Shown here one piece after another: positions 37,041-46,527 of a DNA stretch of 64,000 nt (positions are counted from its first letter, which is position 1; every line of letters begins with the position of its first letter). The notes below the pieces were generated by a model that did not search any database, was not told the DNA's origin, and saw only the letters and a list, made by a program, of their open reading frames with translations. This DNA comes from Paracraurococcus ruber. GTDB lineage: Bacteria > Pseudomonadota > Alphaproteobacteria > Acetobacterales > Acetobacteraceae. The stretch lies in the NCBI RefSeq assembly GCF_004353985.1, contig NZ_SMOA01000002.1:50301-114300 (forward strand), read 5' to 3'. Both the position numbers and the translations under genes were made by a program.

Positions 37041-38274
37041 AGGCAGTGGCCCGCTGCATGGGGGCGGCGAAGCCGGCCAGTTGCGCATAGCCCTTGACGA
37101 TGGCCTCGATCTCGGCGGGCGGGATCACATCCTCGATGCGGGCGAAGCCCTTCGGGGCAAGCTGGCCGAAGACGTCGAGCACGCGCTCGGGCCCGCCCTT
37201 GCGGTTGCTGGCGCAGATCGCGGCCGTCTTCGGCAGGCGCTCGGCCTCGTAGGCCTTCAGCGCCTCCTCCGGCGCATGCGCGGCCAGGGCATCGGCCAGC
37301 GCCCGCGCATCCAGCACCGCCTGCGACGCGCCGTTGGACCCCACCGGATACATCGGGTGCGCGGCATCGCCCAGCAGCGTGATTCGCCCCTGGCTCCACC
37401 AGGGCAGCGGGTCGCGGTCGCACATCGGGTATTCTAGCCGCTGCGGCGAGGCGCGGACCAGCGCCTCCGAGTCCAGGAAGGGCAGCCTGATCCGGCGTGC
37501 CAGCGGCAGCACGTCCTTCAGCCGGCCGCGGCGCGACCAGTCCTCCCGCCGGGGCGGAGGCTCCTCGCCGGTCTCGACCTTGGCGTAGACCGCCCAGTTC
37601 GTCAGGCGGCGGTCCGGCGTGCTGCCAGGGCCGATGGGGTAGAAGACAAGCTTCGCCTTCAGGTCGCCGGCGATGACCATGACGTCGCCGGTCTCGTAGG
37701 CCGGCCAGTCCACGGCGCCACGCCACATCAGGATGCCCTGCCAGCGAATGCCGCCATCATCCGGGTGCAGCAGGGCGCGCAGCGCCGAATGGATGCCATC
37801 GGCGCCCACCAGCACGTCGCCGCGGACCTCCTGCTCGCCTTTCGGCGTGCTGAACCGCGCTGTCACGCCGCCGGGATCCTGCGAAACGCTCTCCAAACGG
37901 TGGCCCGTGCGAAGTGAACCTGGCGGCAGCCGCGCCTCCGCCGCCCGCCACAGCATCCCGTGCAGGCGGCCGCGATGGATGGAGAATTGCGGCACGGCAT
38001 GGCCGGCGAACAGCCCGCGCGGCTCCGCCCACAGGGTCTGGCCAAGATGGTTCAGGTAGCGCAGTTCGCGCGTGCGGATGGCGACGCGGTCCAGCTCCTC
38101 CAGCAGGCCCAGCTCCGCCCATTCCGCCACGCAATGCGGCAGGTTGTTGATGCCGACGCCAAGCTCCCGCACCTCCGGCGCCGCTTCCAGCACCGTGCAG
38201 CCGATGCCGCGCCTGTGGAGCATGAGGGCCAACGTCAGCCCGCCCACCCCGCCGCCCGCGATCAGCACCTGCAT
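37039..38274 (-). CDS. FAD-dependent aromatic monooxygenase (salicylate hydroxylase-like)
   Basis: 411-residue class A flavoprotein monooxygenase. GGGVGG (7-12) binds FAD, the DG motif is VGADGIHSALR, and GDAAHPMYPVGSNG is the second FAD site. The GSNG in place of GQG is common in the 3-hydroxybenzoate 6-hydroxylase/salicylate hydroxylase-like branch. It probably hydroxylates a benzoic-acid-type ring with NAD(P)H and O2. It is the downstream gene after the fused CoA-type oxygenase on the same strand with a 35-base gap, so they may be one transcript. Confidence 0.88.
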   Translation of the reverse strand: MQVLIAGGGVGGLTLALMLHRRGIGCTVLEAAPEVRELGVGINNLPHCVAEWAELGLLEELDRVAIRTRELRYLNHLGQTLWAEPRGLFAGHAVPQFSIHRGRLHGMLWRAAEARLPPGSLRTGHRLESVSQDPGGVTARFSTPKGEQEVRGDVLVGADGIHSALRALLHPDDGGIRWQGILMWRGAVDWPAYETGDVMVIAGDLKAKLVFYPIGPGSTPDRRLTNWAVYAKVETGEEPPPRREDWSRRGRLKDVLPLARRIRLPFLDSEALVRASPQRLEYPMCDRDPLPWWSQGRITLLGDAAHPMYPVGSNGASQAVLDARALADALAAHAPEEALKAYEAERLPKTAAICASNRKGGPERVLDVFGQLAPKGFARIEDVIPPAEIEAIVKGYAQLAGFAAPMQRATA

Positions 38275-38309
38275 GCTGCCTCTCCCCGTCGCCGGGGTGA
38301 AGGTTACCG

Positions 38310-40646
38310 CTACTCCGCCGCGCGCGGCAGGGGGCCATGGGCCGGGGCAGCCGCCGGGGCGTGGCTGCGCGGCCTGGCCTTCAGCCGCAACTCCCGCAAA
38401 TCCGCCTGCTCACGCGCCGCATTGCGCAGCAGCGCATCCTTGCCCCAGGCATATTGCGGCGGGCAGGCGATGTCCCGCACGCCGTACTGCGCCGCGGCGC
38501 GCAGGGTGAAGCTGGCATCGGTCAGATGCGGCCGCGCCAGCGCCACCAGGTCGGCCCGCCCGGCGGCGAGGATGGTATTGATCTGGTCGGCGGTGGTGAT
38601 GTTGCCGACGCACATGGTGGCCACGCCGGCCTCCTGCCGGATCATGTCGGACCAGGGCACCTGGAACATGCGGCCATAGACCGGCGCGGCATCGTGCACG
38701 GTCTGGCCGGTGGAGACATCCACCAGGTCGCAGCCCGCCGCGGCGAAGGCGCGGGCGATGGCGAGCGTGTCGTCGTCCGAGATGCCGCCATCCGCCCAGT
38801 CCGTGGCCGAGAGCCGCACGGACATCGGCTTGTCCGCCGGCCAGACATCGCGCAGCGCCAGGAAGACCTCCAGCGGGAAGCGCAGCCGGTTCTCCAGCGG
38901 GCCGCCATAGTCATCGGTACGGCGGTTGGTCAGCGGCGAGAGGAAGCTGGCCAGCAAGTAGCCATGGGCGCAGTGCAGTTCCAGCATGTCGAAGCCGCAG
39001 CGCAGGCCGCGCCGCGCCGCTGCCAGGAATTCCTCCCGCACCCGGTCCATGTCGGCGCGCGTCATCTCACGCGGCACGGGGCTGTCCGGGAAATAGGGGA
39101 TGGCGCTGGCCGAGAGAATGGGCCAGCGCTCCGCCGCCGGCAGAGGGCGGTCGATGCCCTCCCACATCAGCTTCGTCGCCCCCTTGCGGCCGGCATGGCC
39201 AAGCTGCAGGGCAATCCTGGCATCGCCATGGCCATGGACAAACTGCACGATGCGGGTCCAGGCCGCCTCCTGCGCGTCATTCCACAGGCCCGCGCAGCCG
39301 GGGGTGATGCGGGCATCCGGCGCGGGGCAGGTCATCTCGGTGAAGATCAGCCCGGCGCCGCCCATGGCCCGGGCGCCGTAATGCACCAGGTGGAAATCGC
39401 CCGGCACGCCCTCCTCGGCCGAGTACATGCACATGGGGGAGACGACGACGCGGTTCGGCACCGCCATCCCGCGCAGCCGCAGCGGCTGAAACATGGGCGG
39501 CCGGGCGGGGTCGGCCTTCTCCTCCAGGGCAAAGGCCGCCTGCGTCTCGGCGACGAACTCCGGCGCGCGCAGCGCCAGGTTGTCCCAGGTGATCGCCTTG
39601 CTGCGGGTCATCAGCCCGAAGGCAAAGCGCGTCGGATGCATGCGCCAGAAGCGCCGCACGTGTTCGAACCACACCAGCGACACATCGGCGGCGTGCTGGG
39701 TCTTCTCGACATCCTCGCGGCGATCCGTCTCGTAGCGCGCCAGGCAGGCCAACACGTCGCCGCCGGCACGGAATGCCGCGTGCAGGGCGATGGCGTCCTC
39801 CATGGCCAGCTTGGTGCCGCTGCCGATGGAGAAATGCGCGCTAGCCTTGGCATCGCCGATCAGGACGATGTTGTCCTTGACCCAGCGCGCGCATTTGATC
39901 TGCGGGAAGCGCCGCCAGAGCGAGCGGTTGGTCTGAAGCCGATGGCCCTGCAATTCCTCGGCGAAGACGGCTTCGAGGAAACGGGCGCTTTCCGCCTCGC
40001 CCATGTCCTCGAGGCCCGCGCGGGCGAAGGTCTCGGGGTCCGTCTCCAGCACCCAGGTGCTGGCGCCCGGCGCATACTGGTAGCAATGGGCGATGAAGAT
40101 GCCCTCGGGCCGTTCCTTGAAGAAGAAGGTGAAGGCGTCGAAGGGCCGCGTGCTCCCCATCCAGGCGAAGCGGTTGGGCCGCAGCGCGACTTCGGGCACG
40201 AAATGGTCGGCAAGGCGGGTGCGTATCGGGCTGTTGATTCCGTCGGCCGCCACGATGAGGTCGGCATCCGGGAAATCCTCGGGCGCCGCGTCCTCGCCGT
40301 AACGCAGTTCGACCCCAAGACCGCGGGCCCGATCCTGCAGCAGGCGCAGCAGGGTGGTGCGGGCGCAGCCGCAGAAGCCGTTGCCGCCGATGCGGTGCAC
40401 CGCGCCCTTGGCATGCACCTCGATATCGTCCCAGTAGGCGAAGCTTTCGGCGATCGCCCGGTAGCTGCGCGGGTCGGCGGCGGCGAAGGCGTCCAGCGTC
40501 GCGTCGCTGAAGACCACGCCGAAGCCGAATGTGTCGTCCGGCCGGTTCCGCTCCACCACCGTGATCCGCGCGGCGGGAAAGTCCCGCCGCATGAGGATGG
40601 CGAAATAGAGTCCGGCGGGCCCGCCGCCGATCACCGCGATGCGCAT
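38310..40646 (-). CDS. Fused FAD monooxygenase/old yellow enzyme, 2-aminobenzoyl-CoA monooxygenase/reductase-like
   Basis: 778 residues in two domains. The N-terminal part (about 1-375) has GGGPAGLY, the DG-type [10 protein letters not shown] and [23 protein letters not shown], the layout of the salicylyl-CoA 5-hydroxylase/2-aminobenzoyl-CoA monooxygenase group. The C-terminal part (about 390-760) is an FMN-binding old yellow enzyme with [25 protein letters not shown] and [22 protein letters not shown]. The Azoarcus enzyme of this architecture hydroxylates and then reduces 2-aminobenzoyl-CoA. It is divergent from a MarR-containing operon with a CoA ligase and RidA. Salicylyl-CoA hydroxylation is the alternative. 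Confidence 0.9.
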   Translation of the reverse strand: MRIAVIGGGPAGLYFAILMRRDFPAARITVVERNRPDDTFGFGVVFSDATLDAFAAADPRSYRAIAESFAYWDDIEVHAKGAVHRIGGNGFCGCARTTLLRLLQDRARGLGVELRYGEDAAPEDFPDADLIVAADGINSPIRTRLADHFVPEVALRPNRFAWMGSTRPFDAFTFFFKERPEGIFIAHCYQYAPGASTWVLETDPETFARAGLEDMGEAESARFLEAVFAEELQGHRLQTNRSLWRRFPQIKCARWVKDNIVLIGDAKASAHFSIGSGTKLAMEDAIALHAAFRAGGDVLACLARYETDRREDVEKTQHAADVSLVWFEHVRRFWRMHPTRFAFGLMTRSKAITWDNLALRAPEFVAETQAAFALEEKADPARPPMFQPLRLRGMAVPNRVVVSPMCMYSAEEGVPGDFHLVHYGARAMGGAGLIFTEMTCPAPDARITPGCAGLWNDAQEAAWTRIVQFVHGHGDARIALQLGHAGRKGATKLMWEGIDRPLPAAERWPILSASAIPYFPDSPVPREMTRADMDRVREEFLAAARRGLRCGFDMLELHCAHGYLLASFLSPLTNRRTDDYGGPLENRLRFPLEVFLALRDVWPADKPMSVRLSATDWADGGISDDDTLAIARAFAAAGCDLVDVSTGQTVHDAAPVYGRMFQVPWSDMIRQEAGVATMCVGNITTADQINTILAAGRADLVALARPHLTDASFTLRAAAQYGVRDIACPPQYAWGKDALLRNAAREQADLRELRLKARPRSHAPAAAPAHGPLPRAAE

Positions 40647-40667
40647 CGGAACGCCTCCTGGCCTGTC

Positions 40668-40689
40668 GATGATTTAGGCTTCAAGCATC
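40668..40689. promoter_or_regulatory. Putative MarR operator, copy 1
   Basis: Twenty-two bases (GATG, A, TTTAGGCTTCAAG, C, ATC) that recur as copy 2 with 20 of 22 identical. The core TTTAGGCTTCAA equals its reverse complement at 8 of 12 positions, as expected for a dimeric winged-helix regulator. It lies 22 bases ahead of the oxidoreductase start codon. Confidence 0.6.
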
Positions 40690-40729
40690 CGTGCGGCAAC
40701 CGGAATCGGTCGTTGCATCCGGCCGCCCA

Positions 40730-40751
40730 GATGCTTTAGGCTTCAAGGATC
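40730..40751. promoter_or_regulatory. Putative MarR operator, copy 2
   Basis: Second copy, 62 bases from the first in the same orientation, ending 11 bases before the SDR start codon. One site per divergent unit suggests that the MarR protein at 41527-42036 represses both. Binding has not been shown. Confidence 0.6.
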
Positions 40752-40762
40752 GAGGACGACGG

Positions 40763-41527
40763 ATGCCCCCTGCCCCCCAGCCCCGCGCGATGGATGGCGC
40801 CCTGCCCCTGGCGGGGCGGCGCGCCCTGGTCACCGGTGGCGGGACCGGCATCGGGCTGGCCTGCGCATGGGCCCTGACCAGGGCCGGCGCAGCGGTGACG
40901 GTGCTGGGACGGCGGGAGGCGCCGCTGCGCGCGGCAGTGGAGGCCGGCGCGGCCCGGTCCATGCTGGCCGCCGACATCGCCGCCCTGCCACCCCTGCCTG
41001 CCTGCGACCTTCTGGTGCATGCCGCCGGCGCGGCGGAAAGCGCGCCTTTCCTGAAGACCGATGCGGCCCTCTGGCAGCGCATGCTCTCGGCCAACCTGCT
41101 CGGCGCCGCCGCCGTCATGCAGGCGGTGCTGCCCGGCATGCTGACGGCGGGCGAGGGGCGGATCGTTGCCATCGCCTCCACCGCCGCGTTGAAGGGCTAC
41201 GCCTACACCACGGCCTACACGGCGGCGAAGCACGGGCTGCTGGGCTTGGTGCGGGCCCTGGCGCAGGAAGTGGCCGGCCGCGGCGTCACGGTGAACGCCG
41301 TCTGCCCGGGATTCACCGACACGGCGATCGTCGCCGACAGCATCGCCCGCATCCAGGCCAAGACCCGCCGCAGCGAGGCGGAGGCGCGCGCCGAATTGAC
41401 CCGCCAGAACCCGCAGGGAAGGCTGGTGCGGCCGGAGGAGGTGGCAGCCGCCGCCCTCTTCCTCTGCCTGCCCGGGGCCGCGGCGGTGAACGGCGCGGCC
41501 ATCCCGGTGGCGGGCGGGGAGCCGTGA
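40763..41527 (+). CDS. SDR family oxidoreductase of the aminobenzoyl-CoA-type operon
   Basis: 254 residues. TGGGTGIG, HAAG in place of NNAG, Ser of IASTAALKGY and YTAAK are in place; the end VAGGEP is typical. It likely oxidises a 3-hydroxyacyl-CoA or alcohol ring intermediate after the hydratase. The start is Met at 40763 behind CGAGGAC; Met at 40790 is an alternative. It overlaps the MarR gene by one base, so the two are coupled. Confidence 0.88.
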   Translation: MPPAPQPRAMDGALPLAGRRALVTGGGTGIGLACAWALTRAGAAVTVLGRREAPLRAAVEAGAARSMLAADIAALPPLPACDLLVHAAGAAESAPFLKTDAALWQRMLSANLLGAAAVMQAVLPGMLTAGEGRIVAIASTAALKGYAYTTAYTAAKHGLLGLVRALAQEVAGRGVTVNAVCPGFTDTAIVADSIARIQAKTRRSEAEARAELTRQNPQGRLVRPEEVAAAALFLCLPGAAAVNGAAIPVAGGEP

Positions 41528-42036
41528 TGCCGGACGACGTCTTCCATCCCGTGGATGCCGAGACGGCGCTGGCCGGCACCCCGCCCGGCCACAAGGACGA
41601 GTTGCGGCTCTGGCTGCGGCTGCTGACCTGCACCAACCTCATCGAGGCCGAGATCCGTCGCCGGCTGCGCACGGAATTCGACACGACGCTGCCGCGCTTC
41701 GACCTGCTGGCGCAGCTGGAACGTGCCCAGGGCGGGCTGACGCTCGGCGAGATCTCCCGCCGGATGATGGTGACGGGCGGCAATGTCACCGGCCTGGCGA
41801 CGCGGCTGGAGGAGGAAGGGCTGGTCGAGCGTCGGCCCGACCCCTCGGATCGCCGCGTGCAGCGCCTGCGCCTGACCGCCCGCGGCCGGCGCGACTTCGC
41901 CCGGCAATCGGCGGCGCATGAGAGCTGGATCGCGGAACTGCTGGGCGGCCTGTCGGACCGCGACCGGGCCGCGCTGCACGCGCTGCTGGGCCGCGCCAAG
42001 GCGAGCGTCCGCACGGGACTGGAGGGATCGCCATGA
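41527..42036 (+). CDS. MarR-family transcriptional regulator
   Basis: 169 residues. The winged helix-turn-helix is at about 60-115 ([47 protein letters not shown]), with the wing Asp-Arg of the MarR family. Flanking helices dimerise. Its gene lies in the operon it probably controls, and the ligand is probably the CoA thioester, as in related regulators of aromatic-CoA operons. Two copies of a 22-bp repeat in the divergent promoter region are the candidate operator. It overlaps the SDR and hydratase genes by one and four bases. Confidence 0.92.
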   Translation: MPDDVFHPVDAETALAGTPPGHKDELRLWLRLLTCTNLIEAEIRRRLRTEFDTTLPRFDLLAQLERAQGGLTLGEISRRMMVTGGNVTGLATRLEEEGLVERRPDPSDRRVQRLRLTARGRRDFARQSAAHESWIAELLGGLSDRDRAALHALLGRAKASVRTGLEGSP

Positions 42037-42854
42037 CCGTCACCGCACCGCTTGCAGCCTATTGCGCGCAGCATGTCCTGCTGCAGGTGGACGGGCCCGT
42101 CGCCGCTCTCACGCTCAACCGGCCGGAGCGCAAGAACCCGCTGACCTTCGACAGCTATGCCGAGCTGTCGGCCATCTTCCGCATCGCGGCGCAGGACGAG
42201 GCGGTGCGCGTATTCACCGTCACGGGCGCGGGGGGCAATTTCTGCTCCGGTGGCGACGTGCATGAGATCATCGGGCCCCTGCTGGACCGCGACACCAAGG
42301 GGCTGATGCAGTTCACCGCCATGACCGGCGAGCTGGTGAAGGCCATGCGCGCCTGCCCGCAGCCGATCATCGCGGCAGTGGACGGCGTGGCGGCGGGCGC
42401 CGGTGCCATCATCGCCATGGCGTCCGACCTGCGGCTCGGCACCCCGCGCGCGCGCACCGCCTTCCTGTTCAACCGGGTCGGCCTCGCCGGCTGCGACATG
42501 GGCGCCTGCGCCATCCTGCCGCGCCTCATCGGACAGGGCCGGGCGAGCGAGCTGCTCTTCCGCGGGCGCGCCATGACCGCCGAGGAAGGCTTGGCCTGGG
42601 GCTTCTTCAACAGCCTGCACGCATCTGAGGAATTGTCCGCCGCCGCCGCCGCGCTGGCGCGGGAGATCGCGGAAGGCCCTGCCTTCGCCCATGCCATGAC
42701 CAAGCGGATGCTGCAGATGGAATGGGCGATGTCGGTCGACCAGGCGATCGAGGCCGAGGCGGTGGCCCAGGCGCTCTGCATGACCACGCAGGATTTCCGC
42801 CGGGCCTATGAGGCCTTCGCGGCGAAGCAGAAGCCCGTCTTCAAGGGCGATTGA
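42033..42854 (+). CDS. Enoyl-CoA hydratase family protein
   Basis: 273-residue crotonase-fold enzyme. [20 protein letters not shown], the oxyanion-hole [14 protein letters not shown] and [14 protein letters not shown] [21 protein letters not shown], and the following [17 protein letters not shown] with the catalytic acid region are visible. In this operon it may hydrate the enoyl-CoA ring intermediate or open the ring. It starts inside the MarR gene end (ATGA overlap). The gap of 39 bases to the ligase contains the ribosome site AACGGAGG. Confidence 0.9.
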   Translation: MTVTAPLAAYCAQHVLLQVDGPVAALTLNRPERKNPLTFDSYAELSAIFRIAAQDEAVRVFTVTGAGGNFCSGGDVHEIIGPLLDRDTKGLMQFTAMTGELVKAMRACPQPIIAAVDGVAAGAGAIIAMASDLRLGTPRARTAFLFNRVGLAGCDMGACAILPRLIGQGRASELLFRGRAMTAEEGLAWGFFNSLHASEELSAAAAALAREIAEGPAFAHAMTKRMLQMEWAMSVDQAIEAEAVAQALCMTTQDFRRAYEAFAAKQKPVFKGD

Positions 42855-42893
42855 GCGGGGGTTCACGCACGGCGCAGCCTAACGGAGGCGACG

Positions 42894-44543
42894 ATGGACG
42901 GAATGGGGTTCGAGATCGGCGACACGCGCAGCGCACACCTGGACAGCTTCGCACGGGACAACCTGCCGCCGCGCGAGGCCTGGCCCGAGCTGCGCTTCAC
43001 CCTGCCGCAGCTGCGCTATCCGGCGCGGCTTAACTGCGCCGTGGAACTGCTGGACCGCAACCTGGCGACCCGAGCGGGCCACCCGGCGGTCGTGACGGCG
43101 GCGGAGACCCTGACCTATGCCCAGCTGGCGGCGCGGGTGAACCGCATCGCGCATGTGTTGGTGCACCGCCAGGGGCTTGTCCCCGGGAACCGCGTGCTGC
43201 TGCGTGGGGCGAATACCGCCTGGATGGTGGCCGCCTATTTCGCCGTGCTGAAGGCGGGCGGGGTGGTGGTCGCCACCATGCCGCTGCTGCGGGCGAAGGA
43301 GATCGGGCAGATGCTGCGCAAGGCGCGCATCAGCCACGCGCTCTGCGATGCCCGCCTCGCGCCGGAACTGCGCCTCGCCGCCGCGGAGGCGCCTGACCTG
43401 CGGCATGTGCTGCACTGGGGCGACGGCGCGCTGGAAGCCCTCTGCGCCGAGGCGCCGCCCGACTTCCCCGCCTGCGACACGGCGGCGGAGGACGTCTGCC
43501 TCATCGGTTTCACCTCCGGCACCACCGGGGAGCCGAAGGGCACCATGCATTTCCATCGGGACATGCTGGCGATCTGCGATGCCTATGGGCGGGAGGTGCT
43601 GCGGCCAACCCCCGACGACATCTTCATCGGATCCCCGCCGCTGGCCTTCACCTTCGGGCTCGGCGGCCTGGTGCTGTTCCCCTTCCGCGTCGGCGCCACG
43701 GCGGTCCTGCTGGAGAAGCCGGCCCCCGAGGAGTTGCTGCCCGCCATCGCGCGCCACCGCGCCACCATCTGCTTCACCGCCCCGACCGCCTACCGCGCCA
43801 TGGCGCTTGCCATCGCCGGCGGCGACCATGACGTCTCGTCGCTGCGGAAATGCGTCTCGGCGGGCGAGGCGCTGCCGAGGCCGGTCTTCGACCTCTGGCA
43901 GCGCACCACCGGCCTTCCCCTCATGGACGGCATCGGCGCGACGGAGATGCTGCACATCTTCATCGCGGCGCCCGAGCATGCCATCCGTCCCGGCGCCACC
44001 GGCCTGCCGGTGCCGGGCTACGAGGCGAAGGTGATCGGCCCGGATGGCGCGGAGGCGCCGCGCGACACGCCCGGGCGCCTCGCGGTGCGCGGTCCCACGG
44101 GCTGCCGCTACCTCGCCGACCCGCGCCAGGCGCAGTATGTGCAGGGCGGCTGGAACATCACCGGCGACACCTATGTCCAGGATGCCGACGGCTATTTCTG
44201 GTACCAGGCGCGCAGCGACGACATGATCATCTCCGCCGGCTACAACATCGCGGGGCCGGAGGTGGAGGCGGCGCTGCTGACGCACCCCACCGTCGCCGAA
44301 TGCGGCGTGGTCGGCGCCCCGGACGAGGAACGCGGGCAGGTCGTGAAGGCCTTCATCGTGCTGAAGCCGGGCATCGCCGCCGACGCAGCGCTGGCGCGGG
44401 CGCTGCAGGACCATGTGAAGGCGGCGATCGCTCCCTACAAATATCCCCGCGCGGTGGCGTTCGTCGCCGCCCTGCCGCGCACCGAAACCGGCAAGCTGCA
44501 GCGCTTCGCGCTGCGCCGCCAGGCCCAAGGACCATCCGCGTGA
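42894..44543 (+). CDS. Benzoate-type CoA ligase, probably 2-aminobenzoate-CoA ligase
   Basis: 549-residue ATP-dependent acyl-CoA synthetase. The P-loop FTSGTTGEPKGTMHFH, A5 GIGATEMLHIF, the A7-A8 YFWYQARSDDMIISAGYNI and the C-terminal catalytic Lys in TGKLQRF (about 534) are intact. The N-terminal part (PREAWPELRF, LNCAVELLDR) and GATEMLHIF are typical of benzoate/2-aminobenzoate ligases. It activates the aromatic acid with CoA and ATP for the divergent monooxygenase. The choice of anthranilate rests on gene context. Confidence 0.9.
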   Translation: MDGMGFEIGDTRSAHLDSFARDNLPPREAWPELRFTLPQLRYPARLNCAVELLDRNLATRAGHPAVVTAAETLTYAQLAARVNRIAHVLVHRQGLVPGNRVLLRGANTAWMVAAYFAVLKAGGVVVATMPLLRAKEIGQMLRKARISHALCDARLAPELRLAAAEAPDLRHVLHWGDGALEALCAEAPPDFPACDTAAEDVCLIGFTSGTTGEPKGTMHFHRDMLAICDAYGREVLRPTPDDIFIGSPPLAFTFGLGGLVLFPFRVGATAVLLEKPAPEELLPAIARHRATICFTAPTAYRAMALAIAGGDHDVSSLRKCVSAGEALPRPVFDLWQRTTGLPLMDGIGATEMLHIFIAAPEHAIRPGATGLPVPGYEAKVIGPDGAEAPRDTPGRLAVRGPTGCRYLADPRQAQYVQGGWNITGDTYVQDADGYFWYQARSDDMIISAGYNIAGPEVEAALLTHPTVAECGVVGAPDEERGQVVKAFIVLKPGIAADAALARALQDHVKAAIAPYKYPRAVAFVAALPRTETGKLQRFALRRQAQGPSA

Positions 44544-44935
44544 CACTGACCAGGCTGCAACCGCCGGACTGGCCCGCGCCCAAGGGCTATGCCAACGGCA
44601 TGCTGGGACGCGGCCGCATGGTGCTGGTCGGCGGCCAGGTGGGCTGGGATGCCGCAGGCCGCTTCCCCGCCGGCTTCGTCGCCCAGACCGAGCAGGCGCT
44701 GCGCAACATCCTGGCCGTGCTGGCGGAAGCCGGGGCCGGGCCGGAACGGATCGGCCGCCTGACCTGGTATGTGACGGATATCGCGGAGTACCGCGACAGC
44801 CTCGCCGCCCTCGGCCCCGTCTATCGCGCGGTGATGGGACGGCATTATCCGGCGATGACGCTCGTGCAGGTCGCGGCGCTGGTCGAGCCCGAGGCGCGGG
44901 TGGAGATCGAGGCGACGGCGATCCTGCCGGATTAG
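44540..44935 (+). CDS. RidA/YjgF-family enamine deaminase
   Basis: 131-residue RidA-fold protein. GGQVGWD, ALRNILAVLAEAGAG, YVTDIAEYRD, and the key Arg120 in EARVEIEATAI, which binds the carboxylate in RidA enzymes, are present. It starts with GTG overlapping the ligase stop (GTGA). RidA proteins hydrolyse reactive enamines/imines to ketones and ammonia. The non-aromatic product of 2-aminobenzoyl-CoA monooxygenase/reductase is an enamine, so a role in deaminating it is an attractive inference. Confidence 0.9.
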   Translation: MTLTRLQPPDWPAPKGYANGMLGRGRMVLVGGQVGWDAAGRFPAGFVAQTEQALRNILAVLAEAGAGPERIGRLTWYVTDIAEYRDSLAALGPVYRAVMGRHYPAMTLVQVAALVEPEARVEIEATAILPD

Positions 44936-44954
44936 CCCGGATCGCGGCGGGCTA
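44933..44954 (+). terminator. Hairpin at the end of the CoA-ligase/RidA operon
   Basis: Seven-base perfect stem TAGCCCG/CGGGCTA with an eight-base loop, starting on the RidA stop codon. It lies between RidA and the convergent P450 gene. No T-run is present. Confidence 0.5.
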
Positions 44955-44977
44955 CGCATGGCCCGGCCGCCGCGGCG

Positions 44978-46369
44978 CTATGGCGACACGGCGTTCGGGG
45001 TCGCATGCCGGCCCTCGGCGCCGGCCCGCTCCACCCGCATCGGCAATCCGCCGGCGGGCTTCAGCGTGATCAGCAGCTCGGGCACCACCGGCGCGGCGGA
45101 GGCATGGCGCAGCGCCACCCGCGGCAGCAGCACGGCCAGCGCCACCAGCATCTCCGTCAGCGCGAAATGGTTGCCGATGCAGGTGCGCGGCCCGCCGCCG
45201 AAGGGGAACTGGCTGTAGGGCAAGGGCCGCATGCCGGGCGCGAAGCGCGCGGGGTCGAAGCGCAGCGGGTCGGGCCAGTAGCGTGGGTCGCGCTGCAGCA
45301 GCCAGGGGCTGAGCGCGAGGATTGACCCCGCAGGGATGTCGCACCCCGCGACCCGGTCCGGCCCCGCCGCCAGCCGCCCGAACCAGGCGGCCGCCGGAAA
45401 GAGCCGCAGCGTCTCCTCCACCACCGCTCGCACCAGGTCCAGGCGTTGCAGGTCCTCGGGCGCAGGCAGCCTGCGGTCGCCCAGCACCCCGGCGATCTCG
45501 GCGCGCATGGCCGCCGCCACCTCCGGGTGCTTCGCCAGGAGGTGCCAGCACCAGGCCAGCGTGCCGGCCGAGGTCTCGTGCCCTGCCAGCAGCATCGTCA
45601 TCGCCTCGTCCCGCACCTGCCGCGCATCCAGGGCGGCGCCATCCGAGGCCTGCGCCGCCAGCAGCATGCCCAGCAGGTCGTCGCCGGTTTCCCCGGCCGC
45701 CAGCCGCGCCTGGATGATGCGGTCGACCAGGCCGTCCAGCGCGGCGCGGGCGCGGCGGAAGCGCCGGTTGCGCGGGGTCGGCAACCGCTCCGTCCAGTCC
45801 GGCGCCAGGGACCAGAAGCGGGCGGCGATCCAGTCCTGCGCCTCCTGCACCGCCTCGGCGATGGCGGCATCGCCGCCGCGTGGTTCCTGCCCGAACATGC
45901 AGCGCACCGCGATGTCGAGCGTCAGCGCCGACATCTCCTGCGAGACATCCAGCACCTCGCCCGCCGCCGCCTCCCACCGCGCCGCCATCGCCGCGGCGCT
46001 GTCGGCCATGGCGGCGACGAAGCGGCGGATGCGCTCCGCCCGGAAAGCCGGCTGCAGCAGGCGGCGCTGCTGCTGCCACAGCCCGCCATCGCTGGTCAGA
46101 AGCCCCTCTCCCAGCACCGCCTTCAGCCGGTCGTGGAACGGGGTGCGGCGGTAGTTGCGGGCATTCTCCTGCAGCACATGCCGCGTCGCCGCCGGGTCGG
46201 TCACCGCGAACAGCGGGTGGCGGCCGGGCACCGGCAGGCGCACCACCGGGCCGAGCGGACGGGCGCGGGCGAAGACCGCCAGCGGGTCGCGCCGCAGCGC
46301 CGGCAGCAGGCCGAGCACCGGCCAGCCGCCGCGCAACACCGGCGCCCCGCCGCCCGTTCCGTCCGGCAT
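44978..46369 (-). CDS. Cytochrome P450
   Basis: 463-residue soluble P450. The I-helix AGHETS, K-helix EETLRLF, PERF-like DPARFAPG, and heme loop FPFGGGPRTCIG with Cys397 ligating the iron are complete. It has no N-terminal membrane anchor. The sequence type (RNYRRTPFHDRLKAVLGEGLLTSDGGLWQQQRRLLQPAF) is that of fatty-acid or terpenoid-like bacterial P450s related to the CYP4/CYP102 shape; no CYP family is claimed. The Met at 46369 has GAAAGGA just before it. A ferredoxin or reductase partner is not adjacent. Confidence 0.93.
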   Translation of the reverse strand: MPDGTGGGAPVLRGGWPVLGLLPALRRDPLAVFARARPLGPVVRLPVPGRHPLFAVTDPAATRHVLQENARNYRRTPFHDRLKAVLGEGLLTSDGGLWQQQRRLLQPAFRAERIRRFVAAMADSAAAMAARWEAAAGEVLDVSQEMSALTLDIAVRCMFGQEPRGGDAAIAEAVQEAQDWIAARFWSLAPDWTERLPTPRNRRFRRARAALDGLVDRIIQARLAAGETGDDLLGMLLAAQASDGAALDARQVRDEAMTMLLAGHETSAGTLAWCWHLLAKHPEVAAAMRAEIAGVLGDRRLPAPEDLQRLDLVRAVVEETLRLFPAAAWFGRLAAGPDRVAGCDIPAGSILALSPWLLQRDPRYWPDPLRFDPARFAPGMRPLPYSQFPFGGGPRTCIGNHFALTEMLVALAVLLPRVALRHASAAPVVPELLITLKPAGGLPMRVERAGAEGRHATPNAVSP

Positions 46370-46527
46370 GTCCTTTCCCCCCCACCCCTGCCACCGCCGC
46401 AGGATATCCCATCCCGCCGCCATTCGCGGTCGCGCGCGCAACATTGCGCGAGACGACGCGCGCCGCGAACCGCCGCCTCGGCGCGGCGTCACATCCATCC
46501 AGGATCGCAGCGATCAGGAGGAAGGCG

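Noticed and set aside
38310..44935. Assignment of the CoA cluster to salicylate/gentisate degradation
   Set aside because: The fused enzyme could be called salicylyl-CoA 5-hydroxylase, but no gentisyl-CoA thioesterase or gentisate dioxygenase is nearby, and RidA fits an amino-substituted ring better. Kept as an alternative, not as the call.
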